A DNA stretch of 64,000 bases from Sphingobacterium faecium. GTDB lineage: Bacteria > Bacteroidota > Bacteroidia > Sphingobacteriales > Sphingobacteriaceae. Each line of letters opens with the position of its first letter. The stretch's first letter is position 1. The translations under genes were made by a program, and so were the position numbers. The notes beneath the pieces are model-generated. The model had not been told where the DNA came from, made no database searches, and worked only from the letters and a program-made list of their open reading frames with translations. Location of the stretch: positions 62,001 to 126,000 of the forward strand of contig NZ_QBKH01000007.1 in NCBI RefSeq assembly GCF_003054045.1, given 5' to 3'. Shown piece by piece: positions 25,958 through 34,412 of the stretch.

Positions 25958-28240
25958 ATGATTCGATTGAATTACAATAAAATTTTATTAAGTATTCTTG
26001 CATTCACACCATTAGGTTTAGCAGCACAACAAAACTTGACATCATTTGTCAACCCTTTTATCGGTTCCGAAGACCATGGACATGTCTTTGTGGGCGCAAA
26101 TGTTCCACTTGGAGCAGTACAATTAGGCCCATCACAAATAGCACAAACATGGGATCAATTTAATGGTTGGGACTGGTGTAGCGGTTACAATTACAAAAGC
26201 AAAGAAATACTAGGCTTTACACACACCCATCTTAGTGGAACTGGAATTGGAGATCTCAATGACATTATGATTGTACCCGCTACCGGAAAAGTACAATTAC
26301 AACAAGCCGAATTCAACAAAATGAATACAGGCTACGGTTCGAGCTTCAAAAAAGAAAATGAGATTGCCCAACCTGGATTCTACAGTGTACTACTAGACGA
26401 CTACGAAGTACAAGCAAATTTGACGGCCACAGAGCGTGTAGGTTATCATCAATACGTGTACAACAAGTCAGACAATGCTCACTTATTCATTGATCTTTCT
26501 TTTAAAATGAATTGGGACAAAACAACCGATTCTTATATCAAGCAAGTCAATGATAGCACTTTTGTTGGCTATCGCTTTTCTACAGGATGGGCAAGTGATC
26601 AAAAAGTTTATTTTGCCTTAAAAACATCGGTACCTATTCAAAAAGTAGAATTTTACGATGATAAAAATCAAAAATTCGGTACTTCAACAGTAAAAGGTCA
26701 AGCAATAAAAGCTGCCCTATTTTTTGATGCAATCAAAAATAAAACCATTGAAATTAAAGTTGGTATTTCAGCTGTGAGTACAACAAACGCTTTAGAAAAT
26801 ATACAGGTTGAAACTCCTACATGGGATTTCACCCAAGTAAAAAAACAAGCAAACGACAAATGGAACAGCACGTTGAATAAAATTCAATTTGAAGGAGATG
26901 CAGATACAAAGACCATTTTTTACACCGCCTTGTACCACACCTATTTTGCACCAACCATCTTTAATGACGTCAATGGTGATTATTTAGGGACAGACAAACA
27001 AGTCTACGAAAAACAAGACTTTACCAATCATACCGTATTTTCACTGTGGGATACCTATCGTGCATTACATCCATTGATGAACTTGCTAGAAGATCGTAAA
27101 ATCAATCAAGATTTCATCAAAACGATGCTTGCCATATATCAGCAACAGGGAAAATTACCCGTATGGCATTTACAAGGTAATGAAACAAATACCATGGTTG
27201 GATTACCGGCAATACCTGTAGTAGCCGATGCAGTCATAAAAGGGATCTTGGATGAAAAAGATTATGAACTGGCTTGGGAAGCAGTAAAAACAACAGCAAT
27301 GGGTTATGAACATGGATTAAAGTATGTCCGTGACCTAAAATACATCCCGATCGACAGCATGGATAATGAATCTGTGGCATGGGCATTAGAATATGCAATT
27401 GCCGATTACAGCGCATTTAAATTAGCAGAAAAATTAGGTAAAAAAGAAGATGCCATTTACTTCGAAAAAAGATATAAACTTTATGAACAATATTTTGACA
27501 AAGAAGTAGGTCATTTTGTAGGTAGAAAAGTTAACGGCGAATTTAGAAGACCATTCAATCCATTAATGGCCAAGCACCGTGAAAATGACTACTGTGAAGG
27601 AAATGCTTGGCAATATACCTGGCTAGTTCCACAAGATGTTAAAGGATTGATCAATCTTTTTGGTGGAGATAAAAACTTCTTAAAAAAATTAGATGAATTC
27701 ACAACAATGTCATCCGAATTGGGTGAAGAAGCATCCAATGATATTACAGGTTTAATTGGGCAATATGCACAAGGCAACGAACCCAATCACCATGTACCCT
27801 ATTTATATGCTTACGCGGGAGAAGCTTGGAAAGGGTCAGCACTTGCACGTAAAGCAATGATGAACTTCTATACAAGCAAGCCAAATGGTTTATGTGGAAA
27901 TGACGATGCCGGACAGATGAGTGCATGGTATGTATTTTCAGCAATGGGAATGTATCCTTTAAATCCGATCAGTGGAGTTTATGTGTTCGGTTCTCCAATG
28001 ATGGAAAAAGCGACCATTACACTTCCTAATGCAAAACAATTAACCATAAAAGTTAAAAATCAAGCCAAGAAAAATAGCTATATCAAAAGTATCAAACGTG
28101 ATGGGGTAGCCTACTCAAAATCGTTTATTACATATGATGAAATATTAAAAGGCGGAAACATTGAAATTGAAATGAGTAGCACTCCAAATAAAAATTGGGG
28201 AAAAGCTCCACAAGATAGACCGATTGCAGTAGACAATTAG
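25958..28240 (+). CDS. GH92 family alpha-mannosidase
   Basis: A 760-residue secreted calcium-dependent exo-alpha-mannosidase of family GH92. A signal peptide ends near LGLAAQ. The N-terminal beta domain begins with the family hallmark VNPFIGSEDHGHVFVGANVP and GFTHTHLSGTGIGD. In the (alpha/alpha)6 domain, the likely catalytic acid is in DYCEGNAWQYTW (E547) and the base region is GNDDAGQMSAWYVFSAMG (D649/D650). These enzymes remove alpha-1,2/1,3/1,4/1,6-linked mannose, typically from high-mannose N-glycans; the linkage here cannot be read from sequence. The gene is divergent from a LacI regulator and alone on its strand with the DUF493 gene. Confidence 0.95.
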   Translation: MIRLNYNKILLSILAFTPLGLAAQQNLTSFVNPFIGSEDHGHVFVGANVPLGAVQLGPSQIAQTWDQFNGWDWCSGYNYKSKEILGFTHTHLSGTGIGDLNDIMIVPATGKVQLQQAEFNKMNTGYGSSFKKENEIAQPGFYSVLLDDYEVQANLTATERVGYHQYVYNKSDNAHLFIDLSFKMNWDKTTDSYIKQVNDSTFVGYRFSTGWASDQKVYFALKTSVPIQKVEFYDDKNQKFGTSTVKGQAIKAALFFDAIKNKTIEIKVGISAVSTTNALENIQVETPTWDFTQVKKQANDKWNSTLNKIQFEGDADTKTIFYTALYHTYFAPTIFNDVNGDYLGTDKQVYEKQDFTNHTVFSLWDTYRALHPLMNLLEDRKINQDFIKTMLAIYQQQGKLPVWHLQGNETNTMVGLPAIPVVADAVIKGILDEKDYELAWEAVKTTAMGYEHGLKYVRDLKYIPIDSMDNESVAWALEYAIADYSAFKLAEKLGKKEDAIYFEKRYKLYEQYFDKEVGHFVGRKVNGEFRRPFNPLMAKHRENDYCEGNAWQYTWLVPQDVKGLINLFGGDKNFLKKLDEFTTMSSELGEEASNDITGLIGQYAQGNEPNHHVPYLYAYAGEAWKGSALARKAMMNFYTSKPNGLCGNDDAGQMSAWYVFSAMGMYPLNPISGVYVFGSPMMEKATITLPNAKQLTIKVKNQAKKNSYIKSIKRDGVAYSKSFITYDEILKGGNIEIEMSSTPNKNWGKAPQDRPIAVDN

Positions 28241-28294
28241 ACTGTAAGTCTGTCAGGCAACCATTTATGGAATAGCTTTTGATAATAATCAACA

Positions 28295-28301
28295 AAAGGA
28301 G
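28295..28301 (+). promoter_or_regulatory. Strong Shine-Dalgarno sequence setting the DUF493 start
   Basis: AAAGGAG lies 7 nt before the ATG at 28309. Such sequences are rare in this window, and it decides against the in-frame upstream start at 28279. Confidence 0.7.
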
Positions 28302-28308
28302 ATTAAAA

Positions 28309-28635
28309 ATGTCAGAATTAAACAACAACATCAATATCCAAGATATTGAAGACGGAAATAATCAGCAAGATTTCTATACAAATTTCAAAGAAAAATTGAT
28401 TGCTGTAGAACAATTTCCATCCTTGTACAAATTCAAATTCATTGTAAAAGCCGATTTGGAGAAAATAGAGCAGGTAAAACAGGTATTTACGCATGCGAGC
28501 ACCAAATACGCTGAAAAAGAATCATCAGGTGGTAAATACAAATCCATCACCGTAGAGACTTTTGTCAATAATGCTGATGAAGTAATTGATTATTACAAAC
28601 AAGTATCAACAATAGAATCCGTTATTATGTTATAA
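28309..28635 (+). CDS. DUF493 (YbeD/UPF0250) family protein
   Basis: A 108-residue small cytoplasmic protein. After a hydrophilic start (MSELNNNINIQDIEDG) the DUF493 alpha/beta domain runs from FKEKLIAVEQFPSLYKFKFI through VKQVFTHASTKYAEKESSGG to the C-terminal VSTIESVIML. E. coli YbeD has this fold, which resembles the regulatory domain of some amino-acid enzymes; the function in Bacteroidota is unknown. A strong Shine-Dalgarno sequence supports the ATG at 28309. Two tandem hairpins follow the gene. Confidence 0.88.
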   Translation: MSELNNNINIQDIEDGNNQQDFYTNFKEKLIAVEQFPSLYKFKFIVKADLEKIEQVKQVFTHASTKYAEKESSGGKYKSITVETFVNNADEVIDYYKQVSTIESVIML

Positions 28636-28642
28636 CAAAACG

Positions 28643-28673
28643 AAAACAGGCTGTCAATTAGACAGCCTGTTTT
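28643..28673. terminator. Terminator hairpin after the DUF493 gene (first of two)
   Basis: AAAACAGGCTGTC (28643-28655) pairs perfectly with GACAGCCTGTTTT (28661-28673) around a 5-nt loop. A and T tracts on both sides allow termination in both directions. Confidence 0.8.
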
Positions 28674-28680
28674 GCAAAAT

Positions 28681-28711
28681 AAAAAAGCTCACTTTTCAGT
28701 GAGCTTTTTTT
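28681..28711. terminator. Terminator hairpin between DUF493 and pnp (second of two)
   Basis: AAAAAAGCTCACT pairs with AGTGAGCTTTTTT around TTTC. It is flanked by A and T tracts, so it can end both the plus-strand DUF493 transcript and the minus-strand pnp transcript; it lies 7 nt beyond the first hairpin. Confidence 0.82.
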
Positions 28712-28733
28712 ATATGATTAAGTTTTTTGAAAC

Positions 28734-30905
28734 TTACGCTTGTGGAGCATCATTTTTTGGAGCTTCAGCAGCAGGTTTATCTTCACGAGGAGGACGAGGT
28801 AATAAAGCTTTACGAGAAAGTTTCAATTTACCTTGTTTGTCGATATCCAACAATTTAACCGTTACTTGATCACCTTCTTTGAAAATACCATCCATAGTCT
28901 CAAAACGTTTCCAATCAATCTCTGAGATGTGTAATAAACCATCTTTTCCTGGCATGATTTCAACGAAAGCACCAAAAGGCATGATAGACTTTACTTTACC
29001 TTCGTAAGTAGCACCAACCTCAGGTTTTGCCGCAATATTCTTAATACGTATACTTGCATCATCAATCGCAGCTTTATTATCAGCAAAAATCTGTACGATA
29101 CCTTTACCATCTACCTCTTCAATAGAAATAGTAGCTCCAGTTTCACGTTGCATTTCTTGGATAATTTTACCTCCAGGACCGATAATAGCACCGATAAATT
29201 CTTTATCAATAATGATCTGAACGATACGAGGTGCATGAGGTTTGTAATCTTCACGAGGTCCATCAAGGGTTTTCTTCATCTCACCTAAGATATGAAGACG
29301 AGCCTCTTTCGCTTGATCCAAAGCTTGGGTTAACACTTCCCATTTCAAACCATTAATCTTTAAGTCCATTTGACAAGCAACGATACCTTTTTCAGTACCT
29401 GTCACTTTAAAGTCCATGTCTCCCAAGTGATCTTCATCACCTAAGATATCCGAAAGAATAGCATATTTACCTGTTTTCTCATCCGAGATTAAACCCATAG
29501 CAATACCAGAAACCGGTGCTTTCAATTTAACCCCTGCATCTAATAAAGCCAAAGTACCAGCACATACTGTTGCCATAGAAGAAGAACCATTAGATTCTAA
29601 TATATCAGAAACAACGCGGATGGTATAAGGGTTTTCAGCTACTGGAGGAAGCACTTGTCTCAAAGAACGCAAAGCCAAGTTTCCGTGACCTACTTCACGA
29701 CGACCAGGACCTCTATTCGGTCTAGCTTCGCCTGTAGAAAATGCAGGGAAATTGTAGTGAAGAATAAATTTGTTATAACCGTTGATAAAAGCACCGTCGA
29801 TCATTTGCTCTGCATCCTTAGCACCTAAAGTAACCGAAGTTAATGATTGGGTTTCACCACGTGTAAATACAGCAGAACCGTGAGCTGCAGGTAAATAATT
29901 TACTTCCGACCAGATAGGACGTACAGTACGTACATCACGACCATCAAGACGTTTTCCTTCATCCAATACTAAATTACGAACAGCATCGTATTGTACATCA
30001 TGAAAATATTTTTTGAATAAGAATTTAGTATCCTCATCCAATTCTTCAGGAAGTGTAGCTCTAAATTCTTCAGCAATCTTTGCAAAAGCTTCAGAACGAT
30101 CATGTTTAGCAGATGCCGAAGCAGCAACAGCATACACCTTATCGTAAGTAGCACTGAAAATTTCAGCTCTTAATGTCTCATTTGTAGGTTCGTGGTTATA
30201 CTCACGTTTTACATGCTTACCTACCAAATTTGCCAATTCAACTTGAGCAGCAACTTGTTTTTTGATCGCCTCATGTGCAAAAGCAATAGCTTCTACCATT
30301 TCAGCTTCAGATATTTCACTACATTCACCTTCAACCATACCAATATCTTGAGCAGAACCCGCAACGATAAATTCTAAAGTTGCTCTTTCTAATTCAGACA
30401 TTTTTGGATTGATTACCAATTGACCATCTATTTTCGCTACACGAACTTCAGAAATAGGACCATTGAAAGGAATATCAGAAACTGCAATAGCCGCAGAAGC
30501 AGCAAGACCTGCCAATGCATCTGGCATAATATCTTTATCAGCAGAGATCAAAGAGATCATTACTTGCGTATCTGCGTGATAGTTTTCAGGGAATAATGGA
30601 CGTAAAGCTCTGTCGACTAAACGAGAGATTAAGATCTCGTAATCTGACAAACGTGCCTCACGACGTAAAAAACCACCAGGAATACGACCTGTAGCCGCAT
30701 ATTTCTCTTGGTAGTCAACAGATAAAGGCAAAAAGTCAACCCCAGATTTCGCTTCCTTAGCAGAAACTACTGTCGCAAGAATCATCGTGTCACCTTGTTT
30801 TAATACTACTGCACCATCAGCCTGTTTAGCCAATTTACCAGTAGAAAGCTCGATCTGGGAGCCATTGCCCATATCGATTACTGTTTTGATTTCGTTATAA
30901 CTCAT
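28734..30905 (-). CDS. pnp: Polyribonucleotide nucleotidyltransferase (PNPase)
   Basis: PNPase degrades RNA 3' to 5' using phosphate. The 723-residue protein has the standard order: RNase PH domain 1 (MSYNEIKTVIDMGNGSQIEL onward), an all-alpha linker (about 210-300), RNase PH domain 2 (RTVRPIWSEVNYLPAAHGSA, FTRGETQSLTSVTLG), a KH domain (AIIGPGGKIIQEMQ) and an S1 domain (GKVKSIMPFGAFVEIMPGKD). A short Pro/Ala/Lys-rich tail ends it. It has its own promoter upstream and follows rpsO, the conserved bacterial order. Confidence 0.97.
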   Translation of the reverse strand: MSYNEIKTVIDMGNGSQIELSTGKLAKQADGAVVLKQGDTMILATVVSAKEAKSGVDFLPLSVDYQEKYAATGRIPGGFLRREARLSDYEILISRLVDRALRPLFPENYHADTQVMISLISADKDIMPDALAGLAASAAIAVSDIPFNGPISEVRVAKIDGQLVINPKMSELERATLEFIVAGSAQDIGMVEGECSEISEAEMVEAIAFAHEAIKKQVAAQVELANLVGKHVKREYNHEPTNETLRAEIFSATYDKVYAVAASASAKHDRSEAFAKIAEEFRATLPEELDEDTKFLFKKYFHDVQYDAVRNLVLDEGKRLDGRDVRTVRPIWSEVNYLPAAHGSAVFTRGETQSLTSVTLGAKDAEQMIDGAFINGYNKFILHYNFPAFSTGEARPNRGPGRREVGHGNLALRSLRQVLPPVAENPYTIRVVSDILESNGSSSMATVCAGTLALLDAGVKLKAPVSGIAMGLISDEKTGKYAILSDILGDEDHLGDMDFKVTGTEKGIVACQMDLKINGLKWEVLTQALDQAKEARLHILGEMKKTLDGPREDYKPHAPRIVQIIIDKEFIGAIIGPGGKIIQEMQRETGATISIEEVDGKGIVQIFADNKAAIDDASIRIKNIAAKPEVGATYEGKVKSIMPFGAFVEIMPGKDGLLHISEIDWKRFETMDGIFKEGDQVTVKLLDIDKQGKLKLSRKALLPRPPREDKPAAEAPKNDAPQA

Positions 30906-30977
30906 TCGTTGTTATTTGCGATACGCTTTTCATCTTTTGGCAGCGTACCTAATATATAAAAATATTTAATTTCCCCG

Positions 30978-31006
30978 CAAAGATAAGGTAAAATATTCAT
31001 AATCAA
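30978..31006 (-). promoter_or_regulatory. Promoter of pnp
   Basis: On the minus strand TTG (31006-31004) is followed after 18 nt by TATCTTTG (30985-30978), an exact consensus. The leader to the pnp ATG is about 65 nt. It lies downstream of the rpsO terminator, so pnp is not dependent on the rpsO transcript. Confidence 0.65.
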
Positions 31007-31137
31007 ACGGAGATCAGCTGCTTTTCTACGCAATTATAATCGATCAATAACAGCAAAGCATATCATGCTAACCTCATATAGAAAATTAAGTTAAAACGTC
31101 AAGATGTCAAAATCTGGAATTTAGAAAAATAAGCAAT

Positions 31138-31168
31138 AAAAAAAGCCGTCCCAAAGGAGACGGCTTTT
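31138..31168 (-). terminator. rpsO terminator
   Basis: AAAAGCCGTC (31141-31150) pairs with GACGGCTTTT (31159-31168). On the minus strand the stem ends in a run of six or more T residues, 20 nt after the rpsO stop codon. Confidence 0.8.
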
Positions 31169-31189
31169 CTAAAGTTTTATACTAAAAGC

Positions 31190-31468
31190 TTATTTGATGA
31201 TATCACGTAAACCTAGACCTTTGATGATCGCACGGTAACGGTTGATGTCAGTTTTGTACAGGTAAGCTAATAATGAACGACGTTTACCTACTAACATTTG
31301 TAGCGCACGTTGTGTGTTAAAATCTTTTCTGTTTTTTTTCAAATGCTCAGTTAGGTGAGCAATTCTCTTAGTGAATAAAGCTACTTGTCCTTCTGTAGAA
31401 CCTGTGTTCGTTGCCGAACCTGCAAATTCTGCGAAGATATCTGCTTTGTACTCTTTACTTAAATACAT
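31190..31468 (-). CDS. rpsO: 30S ribosomal protein S15
   Basis: A 92-residue S15 protein, slightly longer than the 88-89 residues usual in other phyla. Family positions include GSTEGQVALFTKRIAHLTEH, RTLxxLVGKRRSLLAYL-like text (ALQMLVGKRRSLLAYLYK) and the end RYRAIIKGLGLRDIIK. S15 binds 16S rRNA early in small-subunit assembly. The gene has an exact-consensus promoter and its own terminator, followed by pnp. Confidence 0.97.
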   Translation of the reverse strand: MYLSKEYKADIFAEFAGSATNTGSTEGQVALFTKRIAHLTEHLKKNRKDFNTQRALQMLVGKRRSLLAYLYKTDINRYRAIIKGLGLRDIIK

Positions 31469-31513
31469 CTCTGAAATAATATTAAAGCGTTAAAAATTTT
31501 TGTTAATTGACTG

Positions 31514-31543
31514 CAAAGGTAGTACTTAAACTTTACTTTGCAA
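31514..31543 (-). promoter_or_regulatory. Promoter of rpsO
   Basis: On the minus strand TTG (31543-31541) is followed after exactly 19 nt by TACCTTTG (31521-31514). This is the best match to the Bacteroidota consensus in the window, as expected for a ribosomal protein gene. Confidence 0.75.
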
Positions 31544-31675
31544 ATTAAATGCAGATTAAAATTCAAGTAGCCCTTCAAAATAGATTACGCAGATTTGCTA
31601 AATTTAGTTCAAAGTATCCTTAAATCCTATGATTCAAAGACAATCATAAACCGCAAAAGATCATCAGTGTCACCA

Positions 31676-32890
31676 TTAAACTTTAACGTAGATTTTCTTT
31701 TTATCCAAATAGTAACAGATTACCCACATGAAAGCAAGGAAACATAAAGAATAAAAAAATGATCCCACTTCAGGAGGCCCAGGCAAAGGTTTACAAATAT
31801 GAGTGTAAAACCAAGTAAAACCATTCGTATACACTTGTGCACCATCCTCCCCTATTCCATTAGGAATACGAATAAGTCCGACCAAACGAGGTAGAACACC
31901 ACTCAGAACAAATATAAAGAGTGGATTTTTACCAAAAACATCAAAAAACTTAGTTAAACCATTTTTCACTCCCTGCACCTCAATAAACCAGATCATCCCT
32001 CCGATAGTCATCATACCAAGCCCCGTAGTATATAAGACATAAGAACTTGTCCATATTTTCTTATTGATTGGAAAACCTAATGACCAGATCCAAGCCAAGA
32101 CAATTAATATAAAACCCGTAACAAATAAACCCGAAAGCAATTTAAAATGAGGCTCATTACTCGTAGGAACTTTAGACCATAGCCAATCCACCTGTCCCTG
32201 TTTTTTAATAAATGTACCAGCCAAATAACCAAATACCACTTGCACAATAGCGGGTAAAGTACTCATCAAACCCTCCGGATCAAAAGGCACACCTTCACCT
32301 TTATAGATATGTGCTACTCCCAATAGCTTGACATCAATAGAAGTACCAAACCAGCCCGCTAAACTATAGGGATCTCCAACCTGTCCTGCAAAAGCACATA
32401 TCGCCCAATAAGCCAATAGGATAAACGTTGAAATCCAGATCAACGCTTTCTCTTTAAAATAATAAGCTAAGATCGACGCAAAGCAATAAGCCAAAGCAAT
32501 GCGTTGTAAAACGCCTAAAATTCGGATTCCCTTCTCAGCATCATCAGGGTTTACCCAATGCTTAAACACCAGTGCATCCCCACTCCATTGAACAAAAGGT
32601 GCCCAATTCAAAAATAAACCAATGGCAAATATTAAAACGGTTCTTTTGATTACCTTTTTCCAAAACACAGCATCACCTGCCTCTTGAAGACGGGGGATTA
32701 CAAAAGACATCGCATTACCGACAGCAAATAAGAAAAACGGAAAAACCAAATCAGTAGGTGTACAACCGTGCCAGCTGGCATGTTGTAAAGGAGCGAACAT
32801 ATGTGCCCATGTTCCGGGATTATTGACCATAATCATCAGAGCAACTGTTGCTCCTCGAAATACATCAAGTGAATAATATCGTTGTTTCAT
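31676..32890 (-). CDS. HGSNAT-like membrane acyltransferase (DUF5009/NagX type)
   Basis: A 404-residue protein with about ten membrane helices, related to human heparan-alpha-glucosaminide N-acetyltransferase. The N terminus has the family hallmark YYSLDVFRGATVALMIMVNN, a histidine in NPGTWAHMF and HASWHGCTPTDLVFPFFLF. Members are thought to move acetyl groups across the membrane onto amino sugars. It sits next to the glycan-utilisation island, upstream of and divergent from the first ROK gene, which makes an amino-sugar role attractive but unproven. Confidence 0.85.
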   Translation of the reverse strand: MKQRYYSLDVFRGATVALMIMVNNPGTWAHMFAPLQHASWHGCTPTDLVFPFFLFAVGNAMSFVIPRLQEAGDAVFWKKVIKRTVLIFAIGLFLNWAPFVQWSGDALVFKHWVNPDDAEKGIRILGVLQRIALAYCFASILAYYFKEKALIWISTFILLAYWAICAFAGQVGDPYSLAGWFGTSIDVKLLGVAHIYKGEGVPFDPEGLMSTLPAIVQVVFGYLAGTFIKKQGQVDWLWSKVPTSNEPHFKLLSGLFVTGFILIVLAWIWSLGFPINKKIWTSSYVLYTTGLGMMTIGGMIWFIEVQGVKNGLTKFFDVFGKNPLFIFVLSGVLPRLVGLIRIPNGIGEDGAQVYTNGFTWFYTHICKPLPGPPEVGSFFYSLCFLAFMWVICYYLDKKKIYVKV

Positions 32891-33213
32891 AATCTAGATT
32901 GTTTAAGCCAAAGATATTCTTTTTAAAACAGAAAAAAAGCCTCGTTTTACTTTGTAAATATTAAAAATTAAGGCATGTTGATCGGTAAGACCAAAATAGT
33001 TGGTAAGATCTCATAAACACCATCCAAAATTCCTTTATTAAGATTTACATTCGTTAGAAACTTTTGAAAATTTTGGAAACAAAAAACATTTTTACAATCA
33101 TAAAAATAAATAAGAGTAGTATACTTATTAAAAATAATTATAAAGTCTTGGCTTTTTGAAAAAATTTTTATTTCTTTACTAATTCAAAATAATCACACGA
33201 GTATATAAAGATA
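32891..33213. other. Divergent intergenic region between the acyltransferase and ROK genes
   Basis: 323 AT-rich nt. A minus-strand TATCTTTG at 32916-32909 is an exact -7 element 19 nt before the acyltransferase ATG, although no TTG stands at the right distance upstream. The ROK promoter lies at 33148-33180. The direct repeat GGTAAGA occurs twice near 32985-33007. No gene is seen. Confidence 0.5.
33148..33180 (+). promoter_or_regulatory. Promoter of the first ROK-susC-susD module
   Basis: CTTG (TTG at 33148-33150) is followed after 21 nt by TTCTTTACT (33172-33180). The -7 element alone is a weak match, but the same arrangement (AAAGT, CTTG, 21 nt, CTTTACTA) precedes the paralogous ROK gene at 41094, and this conservation supports it. 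Confidence 0.5.
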
Positions 33214-34389
33214 ATGAATAGTCAAATTTTAAAAGCACTTTACTTCCATCAAACACAATCGATTGCACAACTAAGTAAAACTTTTAATAAAAGCGTACCA
33301 CTTGTTACTAAAGGCATAAATAGCCTATTGGACATGAATTTGATAGAAGAAAGTGGTTTTGCAGTATCTACAGGTGGAAGACGTGCTATTCAATTTAAAC
33401 TTAACAATAACCTTTCGCATCACGTGTTGATTATCGCTCTTGATCAATTCTACACATCCATTTATATATTCAATCTCGAAAACAACGTTATTGCACAGAT
33501 CACAGATCAGTACAACCCATTATCTCGCCACACAATCGCTTTACAAAATATCATTGAACATACGGAGAAATTGATCACCAAATCTCAAATTCCATTAGAT
33601 GATTTCATCGCAATGGGTATCAGTATGCCTGGATTTGTAGATAATGAGAAAGGGATAAATGACTCATATGATAAGAACTGTAATCTTCATCATATAAAAA
33701 AACATATTGAAGAGCATTTTAAGATTCCTACCATGATTGAAAATGACTCCACCTGCATTGCATTTGCAGAACATATGTTTGGTGCTGCTAAAGATATGAA
33801 AAGCGCATTAGTGATTAATTTAAATTGGGGAGTAGGATTAGGTATGATCGTAAATGGGCACCTATTTAAAGGATCCAGTGGTTATGCTGGGGAATTCAGC
33901 CATATCCCCCTTAGCAATAGCAACGCACTTTGCTCATGCGGAAAAAAAGGTTGTTTAGAAGTCGAGGCATCACTCACCGCAGCAGTAAAACATGTAGAAA
34001 TCGCCTTAGATTCGGGAGAAAAATCAAGTTTAGAAACCGAAAAATATCAAGACTTATTAGCAAAGGGGGATGCTTTGTTAGAAAATGCCATTCAGGGCGA
34101 TCAATTGGCTATCGCAAGCCTTGGAAAAATTGGTTATATGCTAGGAAAGGGCATCGCCACTTTAATTCATATACTCAATCCCGAAGCAATTATTATCAGT
34201 GGAAGGGGCGCTAAGGCAGGTCACATCCTTATGCCACAAATTCAGACAGCAATCAATGAATTTTGCATTCCTCGTTTGGCCAGTACCGCACAATTAAAAA
34301 TATCCGAAACAAATAAACATGCCCAAAGCTTAGGCACCGCGGCATTTATCATAGAAAACACATTACAAACCCTTATAAAAACAGACTAA
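33214..34389 (+). CDS. ROK family transcriptional regulator (copy 1)
   Basis: A 391-residue NagC/Mlc-type ROK protein. Residues 1-65 form a winged helix-turn-helix (SIAQLSKTFNKSVPLVTKGI, then TGGRRAIQFK). The ROK domain follows, with ISMPGFVDNEKG, IENDSTCIAFAEHMFG (aspartate of the sugar site kept), the WGVGLGMIVNG glycine-rich loop and the zinc motif CSCGKKGCLE (C240, C242, C247). ROK regulators typically sense amino sugars or their phosphates. It is the first gene of a likely operon with susC and susD, so it probably controls them. Confidence 0.92.
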   Translation: MNSQILKALYFHQTQSIAQLSKTFNKSVPLVTKGINSLLDMNLIEESGFAVSTGGRRAIQFKLNNNLSHHVLIIALDQFYTSIYIFNLENNVIAQITDQYNPLSRHTIALQNIIEHTEKLITKSQIPLDDFIAMGISMPGFVDNEKGINDSYDKNCNLHHIKKHIEEHFKIPTMIENDSTCIAFAEHMFGAAKDMKSALVINLNWGVGLGMIVNGHLFKGSSGYAGEFSHIPLSNSNALCSCGKKGCLEVEASLTAAVKHVEIALDSGEKSSLETEKYQDLLAKGDALLENAIQGDQLAIASLGKIGYMLGKGIATLIHILNPEAIIISGRGAKAGHILMPQIQTAINEFCIPRLASTAQLKISETNKHAQSLGTAAFIIENTLQTLIKTD

Positions 34390-34412
34390 ATTAAAATTTT
34401 CAACAGATTCGT

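Noticed and set aside
33930..34214. A basic 94-codon frame inside ROK copy 1
   Set aside because: It is a same-strand out-of-frame shadow; the ROK frame has all family motifs and a conserved length.
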